64,000 nucleotides of DNA. It comes from Volutella citrinella. Lineage: Eukaryota; Ascomycota; Sordariomycetes; Hypocreales; Nectriaceae. This document shows, piece by piece, positions 56,206-64,000 of the stretch (position 1 is the first letter of the stretch; each line of letters starts with the position of its first letter). The stretch covers positions 930,001 to 994,000 of the forward strand of contig JAWZSP010000002.1 in the NCBI GenBank assembly GCA_034401135.1, given 5' to 3'. Position numbers and translations under genes: made by a program. The notes beneath the pieces were generated by a model, which saw nothing but the letters and a program-made list of their open reading frames with translations, had not been told where the DNA came from and did no database searches.

Positions 56206-57786
56206 ATGAGCGTCCACAAGCTCCCCCCAAAGCCCCTCCCCCTCAAGGGCGTAGACTCCAAGAATGGCGACAAGCTCCCCAACTATGTCATCTTCATGCC
56301 CGACCAGCTCCGATACGACTCCCTGGGCTGCACCACCGACGGCTCTTCAGGCGTCAAGACCCCCAACATTGACGCCTTCCGCCACCGCGCAACCCTCTTC
56401 ACCAGCTGCTACCTCCAGGCGTCCGTGTGCTCGCAGTCGCGGTGCAGCATGTTCACCGGCACGTACCCCCACGTCAGCGGCCACCGCAGCCTCGAGAACC
56501 TCATCAAGCCGTGGGAGCCCAACGTGCTGCGGAGTCTCAAGGAGAATGGATACCACGTCGCCTGTCTGGCCCCCCGCGGCGATACCTTTGCACCCCAGGT
56601 CACCGAGATGAGTGTCTCCGAGTACGGCTTCCTTGAGACGCCCGAGTTCCAGCCCAGGTTCAACAACTCCAAACCCCCAGAGCCCACCCAGGAGGAGAAA
56701 GACAGCGTCTGGGGCCGGCTGTTCTACCGCGGCCTACGCAACGCCTCCCAGGCTGTCGATTATGACGAGGCCGTCGTGCGGTCTGCCCTCAAGTGGCTCG
56801 ACTGCCCCCCCGACGACAAGCCCTGGGTCCTGTTCATGCCGCTCATCTTCCCGCATTGCCCGTTCCAGGTCGAGGAGCCCTACTTTTCCATGTACGACCG
56901 CGACAAGATGTCCGGCGTCGTCTCCAAGCCCGAAGACAAGACGGGCTACGAGCCTCGCTACATGAAGGTCATCCGCGAGCGGTACGGCACCGGCAGGGCC
57001 ACCGACGACATCTGGCGCGAGATCAAGGCCACCTACTTCGGCATGATCACCCGCCTCGACGACCAGTTCGGCCGCATCATGGCCAAGATTGACGACCACG
57101 GCCTGTGGGACGACACCGTCACCATGTTCTTCACCGACCACGGCGAGTACCTCGGCGACCACGGCCTCATCGAGAAGTGGCCCTCGGGCCTGTCCGAGAC
57201 GCTGGTCAAGGAGCCGCTCATCATCGGCGGCGCCGGCCTCCCAGAGGGCAAGACGGTCGACGCCCTCACCGAGATGGTCGACCTCGTGCCCACCATGCTC
57301 GAGATGTCGGGCATCGGCGAGTACTTCCCCCACAATGGCAAGTCGTGGATCCCCCTGCTCACCGGCGATACCACCGAGCACAAGCAGTACGCCTTCTCCG
57401 AGGGCGGCTTCCTGACGTCCGAGGAGCCCCTGCTCGAGCAGGCACCCTACCCCTACGACATCAAGGCCGGCCTGCAGCACGAGGACACGACGCTCGTCGG
57501 CAAGGCCATCTCGCTGCGAGACCGCGAGTACACGTACGTCCAGCGTCTATACGAGCCCTGCGAGCTGTACCACCGCGCCAGCGACCCCCACGAGATGCAC
57601 AACCTGGCCGCCGTGCCAGAGCACGCCGAGCGCGTCGCAAAGTATGAAAAGGCTATACTGTACTTCCTCTTTGATACCAGCGACTATCTTCCCTGGAAGA
57701 AGGATACCCGCTTCCCCGAGGTCACTCTGAAGAGCCCCAAGGAGCAGATGGAGGAGCGTCTTAAGAAGGTGCCCAAGGTAGCATAG
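56206..57786 (+). CDS. Cys-type sulfatase
   Basis: Single exon, 526 residues, start MSVHKLPPKPLPLKGV. Metal-site signature FMPDQLRYDSLGC near the N-terminus, the modification loop SVCSQSRCSMFTGTYPH (about 84-100), HCPFQVEEPYFSMY, ITRLDDQFGRIM and the second metal motif FTDHGEYLGDHG (about 305-317). The catalytic Cys and the Arg two residues past the Ser are kept, but the usual Pro of CxPSR is Gln. Family members hydrolyse sulfate esters after Cys is oxidised to formylglycine. Lack of a signal peptide suggests a cytosolic enzyme acting on imported sulfate esters, in line with the divergent transporter gene. A phosphonate/phosphate ester substrate is an alternative. Confidence 0.88.
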   Translation: MSVHKLPPKPLPLKGVDSKNGDKLPNYVIFMPDQLRYDSLGCTTDGSSGVKTPNIDAFRHRATLFTSCYLQASVCSQSRCSMFTGTYPHVSGHRSLENLIKPWEPNVLRSLKENGYHVACLAPRGDTFAPQVTEMSVSEYGFLETPEFQPRFNNSKPPEPTQEEKDSVWGRLFYRGLRNASQAVDYDEAVVRSALKWLDCPPDDKPWVLFMPLIFPHCPFQVEEPYFSMYDRDKMSGVVSKPEDKTGYEPRYMKVIRERYGTGRATDDIWREIKATYFGMITRLDDQFGRIMAKIDDHGLWDDTVTMFFTDHGEYLGDHGLIEKWPSGLSETLVKEPLIIGGAGLPEGKTVDALTEMVDLVPTMLEMSGIGEYFPHNGKSWIPLLTGDTTEHKQYAFSEGGFLTSEEPLLEQAPYPYDIKAGLQHEDTTLVGKAISLRDREYTYVQRLYEPCELYHRASDPHEMHNLAAVPEHAERVAKYEKAILYFLFDTSDYLPWKKDTRFPEVTLKSPKEQMEERLKKVPKVA

Positions 57787-58403
57787 ATGTGAACATGACT
57801 GTGATGAAATTAGTAGAATGATAAAATGTAAAGGAACTCACTCAAGATAGTCTCACAACAGCAAGCATCACGTTCAACTGCGCAAGAAGACAACTGAATC
57901 ATTCCTCACGGTGTGATTCCACTCTGTACCTAGCCTCGCCCCTTGTGCTGGAGCCCATCTCTATCTCAACAAAATAAAGTCATGACCGCCCTAGCCTATA
58001 TCTATCCCCTACTCCCGCTTCCGAAATCCACTGATAAAAAATTACAATTGGGAAAGGACTGAGGTGGTCGAGGAGCGTCACTGGTCCGGTCCCCCCGCCA
58101 GCTTTGCGTCGTTGCGGTTGAGCCTTCTTGTTCCCTCCAATGCTGATATTTCTCTTCCCAAACGCCAGATAAGCCGTAAGCTGTGATAACGCTACGCCAT
58201 CCAATGTCCTAGTTTCCTGCTGTTACTGAAAAAGGCCGTAAACATATTCAATGTGTGAAATTGCGAGGTGCTGTGTGCGTGTTGGTATGTAATGCGTTGG
58301 GTTTGGCGCCTGAGCGCCGTGTTGTTGTATCGAGGTGGCAGTGTTGCGGCTGTGACCCGGCCGTGATTAAGACGACGTAGCTTTGTACATGCGACGCCCC
58401 GCG
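57787..58403. other. Convergent 3' region
   Basis: 3' ends of the sulfatase and the mitochondrial carrier genes. No gene seen. Confidence 0.5.
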
Positions 58404-60936
58404 CTAATGGAGTCCGAGCATACGCTTCGAGTTCTCGTACACCATCCATGTAATGCTCAGCGCCGGCGCGACCTTGAGAAGGTTCGGAGTCAGGCCCTTG
58501 TACAGACCACGATAGCCTTCTCGCTGGATCGTCTTTGTCGTCACATCCCATATTCCCGTGTAAGTGTCTCGGTGCATGGCTGTGCCTTGCGTCTGCAGAC
58601 GAGTCCGAACAACGTTGAGGGGATACACGACAGTCGCACCAAAAGCGCCGGATGAGGCACCGATAATGCCGGTGGCTACATTGCCGACTTCGACGTCGTC
58701 CTCGTGGACATTCGTCTTCTTGGCGAGGTAAGACTTGTACGACTTCTTCAGGAACTCAAACATTCCCATGTCAATCGCGCTATACGGAAACATTCCAACG
58801 AGGCCCATGGTCAAGCCCCGGTATGCGGCGGCAACACCTCCATCAGCGTACATCTTAACCGCTGTCTGGCGGACGAGGGCGGCGCCCTTCAGACCATCCT
58901 TCACCGTCTCGCACTGGAGACGGAATTTGAGCGTATCGAGGGGGTAGACACAGGCCCTGTGCGCGTGTCAGTCGTTGCTTGCTTGCTCATCGGGCAGCAG
59001 CGTCTGGACTCACTGTGCAATTATACCTGCCACACCGCCAGCAGTGAACTTGGAATAAGAGCTAATCTTCTTGGGGTCCCCGTGGCCCTCCAGATTAGCG
59101 AGGGCTCGCTTCGCGGCTTCGTACGAGCCAAACTTGATGGCCGTCTCGGGCATGATCTTGACGACATTGAGTCCATTTCCTAACGACTTAGTCAATACGG
59201 CGCAAAGGACCGTCGGAGGACTACTAAGCACCCACCTGCAAAGAAGCTGCGGATGCCGCCAGACTTGAATAGCTCTGTCACGGCATTGTTAAACGGCCGC
59301 GCCGCATTCCTTAGGGCGGCGAGAGGCCGTCCCTGCTGGAGGGCAGCAATCGCCGTCTCAGAACTGCTACTAGTATTGACGAGCAAGTAGACCTTTAGAC
59401 GATCGAGGGGCGCCGTGGCTGTCCGCGACACCCCGCCGGCGATGGCACCCGCAAGGAAGTAACCTGGATCAGGAACAAAGTCGGTCAGTGAAAACTTCTT
59501 GTGCTCCTTTGGAACTCCAATAGAGGACTGTTCCTGAGTGCCAGCGCCGAAGTCTTCCAGCGTAAGCTCGAGATCATCATCGTCGGCTGTGGAGTCGATG
59601 GCCGTGGAGTAGCCGAGGGCAGCGGCGGCCTGCATCGTTCTCGTCTGTTTTAGGGGCGTATCGAGGGTGTCTTGGGTCGTCGGCTGATCCGGAGGGAGTT
59701 GGGTGGCATCGGTAGGACTCCTGGGAGGTTCGGCGGGAAATGCGACGCGCAAAAGAGAACCGAACAGAGTGATGAACAGTGAGCGAAAGTGGTCCATACC
59801 TAGACCCTCTAATGTCTCCTCGCTGACAATCGAGTCACCCTCTGGGGTCACGCTGACCACAGAACAGTAGAAGGACAGGACGGCATGTAGGTGCGAGTCG
59901 TGTTCATGGGGCGGCATGAACAGCAGGAAGTTCCTGGGGCAGAGAGGGTCAGCATGGTTGCGAGCGACCTCGAGATGGCAATGCAATCGCAGTCGCAGCG
60001 GTGCTATTGAAAAGAGGGCGAATCGCATCCCGATGGAGCTAAGCTTGGCACATGACGTTATGCGTAGTAGCTCCCCGCCAGGTGACCCAGCCTGATAATC
60101 ATGACCAACAGCTGAGGGTCAGGTAGATGGAAACAATACTCGTGGGAGGGCCCCTCCGGATGCGATTGAAGAGAAAAATGGACGACGAAAGGAGTGGGCA
60201 TGTGGACTAACCTCCACTCGTCAAAGCTGACGAAACCATCGTTGTTGAGATCCATGTCGTTAAAAAACTCGTTTAATCGGCGTTTGGACACGATCAGGCC
60301 GGCCCCCTTGAAGGCCTCATGCAACTCGGCCTTATCGAGCTTGCCGTTGCCATCCTTGTCGATAGCCCGGAACAGGGCAAACAGCTGGCGCTCGGCCTGC
60401 TCGACGAATTTGCGGAATTCTGTCACCCGGGCGGTTCTCGTCAGCGGTCTGTGAGGGAGGTGCGGAGATGCTCGGCTCCTCGGCTCGTGCAGGATTGGGC
60501 GGAAGGGGATAAAAAAAAGATAAAGCGATGGAGGCCGGCAGCATCAAATGCAGCGTGCGTGTGTTTGCGAGGGAGCGGGCGTCGTCGGTAGGGACTTACC
60601 GTCGTATTGGATCTTGCCGTCGCGGTTCTGGTCGACCTTTTCGAACATGCGCTTCAGCATGTCGTCGGCGTTTTGCATGGCTGTAGAGTGAGGACGGCGA
60701 CGTCAGCATGGGAACAGATGCACGAAGCAGCGCAGGCGTTTGGCATCCGGGACCGAGGCGGGTGTATGCTCACGGTGGTCGATTCGGCGCAGGCCCTTTT
60801 GCATGCCCTTGAGGTCGAGCTCGCCCGTGTGGCCGGGCTCGAGGCTCACCCAGAGCTCCTCGACGCGGGCATCCCGCTCGTTCTGCGACTCTGCGAACCC
60901 GTGCCCGACATCGCTGACCAGCTCGGACACTTTCAT
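58404..60936 (-). CDS. sal1: Ca2+-regulated mitochondrial carrier (SCaMC/SAL1 type)
   Basis: Exons 60936-60774, 60680-60600, 60419-60212, 59933-59236, 59179-59014 and 58956-58404 (minus) give 622 residues. The N-terminal half has EF-hand loops: a degenerate first (EPGHTGELDLKG), then DQNRDGKIQYDE, DKDGNGKLDKAE and DLNNDGFVSFDE. A linker of about 150 residues, acidic near its end, leads to three carrier repeats with PLDRLKVYLLV, PLDTLKFRLQ and PLNVVRTRLQ. This is the layout of ATP-Mg/phosphate carriers of the inner mitochondrial membrane, activated by Ca2+. The linker carries an unusually long disordered piece (AEPPRSPTDATQLPPDQPTT). Exon joins are all in frame. Confidence 0.9.
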
Positions 60937-61974
60937 GGCATCTCTCGAGGGTGGCAGGTTCGTCTCGGGTCGTCTCGTGTCTCGATCTGTGGCAGCCAGC
61001 TAGCTGAGCTGTGGAGGGAAGAGGCGGCGCAAGCTGGGTCGGGCGCGTGTCACGAGGAGCTGCTCATGGCTAGGCGGCTTGTCCGGTCGGTCGAGTATTC
61101 GAAGCAGCAGACAAGCAGGCGGACGGACCGGCGGCGACGATGATGCGGAGAGAGTGCTTTCTTGCTGGGCTGGTGATGCAGCTGGAAGAAGCGCCAATTG
61201 AGTGCCGGAGGCTTCGTAGGGACAAAATCGCCAATTGCCGTCGGGGTGGAACAAGGGCCAGGGGACACGGAAGGAAACAGGGAATTTGCGCTAGAAAGCT
61301 CAGCTCAGCGATCAAATCAGCGTCATTGCATTATGCCTAGCGCACCGGCTGGACCCGCTGTCCGCTGAACCCCTCGCCTTGGGTCGGCTCAACATGCCCA
61401 GGGCAACTATTTTTTTTTCCTGCGAGGCTAGTGATGCGCAAGAATGGACGCTTGAAAATGAAAAGAAAAATACCAGGGCGCTTCTGCAATACTTGCATGT
61501 TGTGGTACCACCCGTTGCCGCCGCAAAACTGTTGGTGTTGGTCCCTGGTCCTCTCGCTCACTCCAGACTGGCGACCCGTTCCGGCGCGGAGGTCGGGTGC
61601 CGTCGACTTGCCACCCACTACGGATAAATGCCACACGGATTACGCCCCAGTTTCTCGGAGAATGACTGAAAGATAAGGTAGCCAGGCCTGAAGCAGGTTT
61701 GCGCACGCTGTTGTATCCGTGGCTGGAGCCGTGGCGTCAGCCCGCCGATAAGCCATCCGATCCCTGTCCCACCTTATCGCCCCGCTCGCAGCCTTGCCTG
61801 CCAGCCACATTCTCGCCGATGCAGGCGCTCAGCCTCGCTGTTTCTAAACTCCGGCCGCTTCTCTCCTCACATCATCATCCGCGGCGCGGCATCAACCCTC
61901 AAACATCCCCGCGCATCGCACGCCCGGCCGTTTCCCGCAGACAGAGGCGCCTCTAGGCCCCATTCTGGAGCGCA
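60937..61974. other. Divergent promoter region of carrier and cyclin C
   Basis: About 1.04 kb between divergent starts. No gene supported; GC-rich. Confidence 0.5.
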
Positions 61975-63000
61975 ATGTCGGCCAATTACTGGGAGTCAAC
62001 CCAGCGCCGCCACTGGCAGTTCACGAAGGAGCAGCTAGCGACGATGCGCCAGAAGCTCGAGGACGAGAATGCCGACCTCGTGCGCATGTTCGCCCTGCCG
62101 TTGCACCGGCATCTGAACATCTACTTTAACCAGCGTAATTGATTGCCCTGCCAGCCGCATCCCCCTCCTCTAGCGCCGCACAGCTGACCCGGCACCTCTC
62201 CAGAACTCATCCGATTAGCCAAGCGCCTCTCGATCCGCCAGCAATCCATATCCACCGCCCAGGTCTACATGAAACGATTCTACACGAAGGTCGAGATCCG
62301 ACGCACGAACCCCTACCTCGTTATGGCCACGGCGCTCTACCTCGCTTGCAAGATGGAGGAATCGCCCCAGCACATCCGACTGATCGTTACCGAGGCCCGC
62401 CAGCTGTGGCAGGACGTGCTCACAATTGACACGTCCAAGCTCGGCGAGTGCGAGTTCTTCCTCATCTCCGAGATGAGCTCCCAACTCATCGTCCACCAAC
62501 CCTACCGCACCGTCACCGCCCTGCGCTCCGACCTCTTTCTCGTCGAGGAGGAGGTCCAGCTCGCCCGCTCCGTCATCAACGACCACTACATGACCGACCT
62601 GCCCTTACTATACCCCCCGCACACCATCGCCCTGGTCGCCATCTTGCTGGCGCTAGTCCTCCGACCTAACAACTCGGTGCCCGGCCAGACTTCATCCGGC
62701 GCGGCAGCGGCAGCCGGTCTTGCCGCGGCACAAGCGGCACTGAGCCAGGCACAAGGGCGAGCAGCTGGCGGCATCCCGGAGATGGGCGGAGGAGAGACCA
62801 AGGAAAAGCAGACAGAGGTGCGCGTGGCTAGAGTCCAGCGATTTGCTGCCTGGCTTGCTGAGAGCAACGTTGACATTGCCTCCATGGTGGATGCCACCCA
62901 GGAGATCATCTCCTTCTACGAGTGTTACGAGCAATACAATGACAAAATGACGCGAGAGCAGATACACAGGTTCGTCAAGGCTCGTAATCTGGACAAGTAG
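61975..63000 (+). CDS. ssn8: Cyclin C, RNA polymerase II Mediator kinase-module subunit
   Basis: Exons 61975-62134 and 62204-63000 give 318 residues. N-terminus MSANYWESTQRRHWQFTKEQL is the hallmark of fungal cyclin C (Ssn8/Srb11). The cyclin box follows: RQQSISTAQVYMKRFYTKVEIRRTNPYLVMATALYLACKMEE, split by the intron a little upstream. Second fold: FLVEEEVQLARSVINDHYMTD and YPPHTIALVAILLALVL. A low-complexity insert rich in Ala/Gln/Gly lies at about 225-265. The conserved tail EIISFYECYEQYNDKMTREQIHRFVKAR ends the protein. It pairs with Cdk8 (Ssn3) to regulate transcription through Mediator. Confidence 0.95.
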
Positions 63001-63421
63001 CTGCGGCTGGGAAATGGGGCCCAAATTGGGCTCACATGGTTTATGAGGTACATCATACATGAGGCTATGGAGTAGGAGGAATGGCATACATATGGGGGTG
63101 CATCAAGCATCTGGGTTGGTGTTTGGCGTTTCATGTGGCATGTATAGCGAGTATTACAAGACAAATATTTAACTGGATTTTGGGGCACCGTCCTATGGCG
63201 CTTTTAGCCTCCTTTCGCCCCTGGCAGCAAAGAGTTTATGAAAGCAAAGACCATGTTCTCAACTTTTACTGCTTCTCCCTTAGATGCCTTCCAGTCTTCC
63301 TGTTTGACTATCCCACATCGAAGTTCTCTCATCTATTCAACGGCATCATATGCTCGACAAACTCCCAGAATATTCATTCATTTGGTTTCGCATCATGCCT
63401 CCCTCGACTTCAATACCCGCG
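63001..63421. other. Convergent 3' region
   Basis: Between cyclin C and the minus-strand gene at the right edge. No gene seen. Confidence 0.5.
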
Positions 63422-64000
63422 TCACTCCGTCTGAAACGAACCCTCTCTAAAGCCAAACTTTCTTCTCAGCCGTCTAGCCAGGATGAGAAGACGGTACCCT
63501 TCAATATGCGATTGATGCGGCCTGTGCAGAGTGATGGCCTGTCGCTCGGCCAAGCTCTCTGGAGGAACAAAGGTGTACACCGAACCTTGCTTTGGCAGGA
63601 CGTAAAATCCGAGCTCTGCCATGGCGGTCTCAAAGGATGCCCAACTGACGGATCCACGCGATTCACCCTTTTTAAACAGGGTTGAGAATGTGTTGGCAGT
63701 TGGCTGGGATACAGTAAACTTGGGCACCAGAGATGTCGCTTCCTCTGGGGCGTCTGCTCCCCCCTGTGTCACAATGTCGAAGGCTGACGAGTGATCCGGG
63801 CGAGTCTTTTCCTTGAGTCTTCGCTCCTCTACCCGCTGCTTCGTTGAGGTTTCAGGTATGGGGAACGGGGCTGGAGTTGCCTTTTCTCCTTTTTCGAGAC
63901 GTTCCTTGTGCTGTTGATACTCGGCCTGGAGATTGGCGAAGCACTCAGCAGCCAGATCATGATACAGGTGGCCCAGGGTTGTTCCGGTCTTCTCCATCAT
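63422..64000 (-). CDS. C-terminal part of a fungal conserved protein (HicA-like end), cut by window edge
   Basis: Minus-strand frame of at least 192 codons, open to the window end, so the 5' part is missing or begins at the edge (two Met codons at 64000-63995). It holds a charged helical region (QQHKERLEKGEKATPA, RVEERRLKEKTRPDH), then the conserved block SWASFETAMAELGFYVLPKQ, GSVYTFVPP and ITLHRPHQSHIEGYRLLILA. The shape of this end (helix, GF, beta strands, HRPH) recalls the double-stranded-RNA-binding-like HicA fold; this is inference from pattern only. The family is common in Hypocreales and usually belongs to much longer proteins. Confidence 0.65.
   Translation of the reverse strand: MMEKTGTTLGHLYHDLAAECFANLQAEYQQHKERLEKGEKATPAPFPIPETSTKQRVEERRLKEKTRPDHSSAFDIVTQGGADAPEEATSLVPKFTVSQPTANTFSTLFKKGESRGSVSWASFETAMAELGFYVLPKQGSVYTFVPPESLAERQAITLHRPHQSHIEGYRLLILARRLRRKFGFREGSFQTE

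Noticed and set aside
56734..57480. 248-codon minus-strand frame
   Set aside because: Antisense to the sulfatase, whose catalytic motifs fix the coding strand.
1..64000. CRISPR arrays, bacterial operons, Shine-Dalgarno sites, rRNA genes
   Set aside because: None seen; gene structure is eukaryotic throughout.

Overview
The window is nuclear DNA of a filamentous ascomycete, most likely a sordariomycete of hypocrealean type. The signs are short introns (about 50-90 nt) with GT..CTAAC-like branch..CAG signals, single-gene transcription units, fungal families such as Zn2Cys6 regulators, CFEM-like surface proteins, F-box proteins and dynamin-like GTPases, and no bacterial operon or ribosome-binding-site organisation. 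I name no species. All exon models were made by hand from splice signals and frame continuity.

Layout. 0.7-2.5 kb: secreted cysteine-containing protein. 2.5-5.8 kb: mostly empty, with one coding-like scrap. 5.8-15.1 kb: two tandem dynamin-like GTPases with matching intron positions, the second with an FG-containing low-complexity tail, followed by a pseudokinase. 17.2-21.9 kb: a BTB/POZ-like protein convergent with a membrane protein carrying S-G repeats. 23.1-27.4 kb: a decayed accessory stretch with an F-box gene, an antisense degraded gene, a broken F-box/GIY-YIG-like locus and inverted repeats that differ only by transitions over their core.

27.5-34.5 kb: a probable cluster of an intronless self-sufficient P450 (P450 + FAD/FMN reductase + 2Fe-2S ferredoxin), an MFS transporter and a Zn2Cys6 regulator. 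34.6-38.4 kb: three minus-strand genes for secreted or surface cysteine-rich proteins (two related CFEM-like membrane proteins, one PAN/apple-like protein). 39.9-42.0 kb: lysophospholipase/phospholipase B. 43.6-46.0 kb: an LRAT/NlpC-like protein with a PPPGQ tail and a small hypothetical protein.

47.2-50.9 kb: a tRNA-Phe gene, a TPR protein and a secreted beta-helix protein. 51.1-57.8 kb: a likely sulfate-ester utilisation cluster of a double-zinc-cluster regulator, a sugar transporter and a divergent Cys-type sulfatase. 58.4-64.0 kb: conserved housekeeping genes (Ca2+-regulated mitochondrial carrier, cyclin C) and a partial gene at the right edge.

The most unusual object is the tRNA-Phe(GAA) gene at 47227-47356. 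Its D-loop is interrupted by 57 nt that look like a textbook fungal spliceosomal intron (GTAAGA...CTAAC...CACAG). Exact removal leaves a 73-nt tRNA, and the canonical anticodon-loop intron position is uninterrupted.
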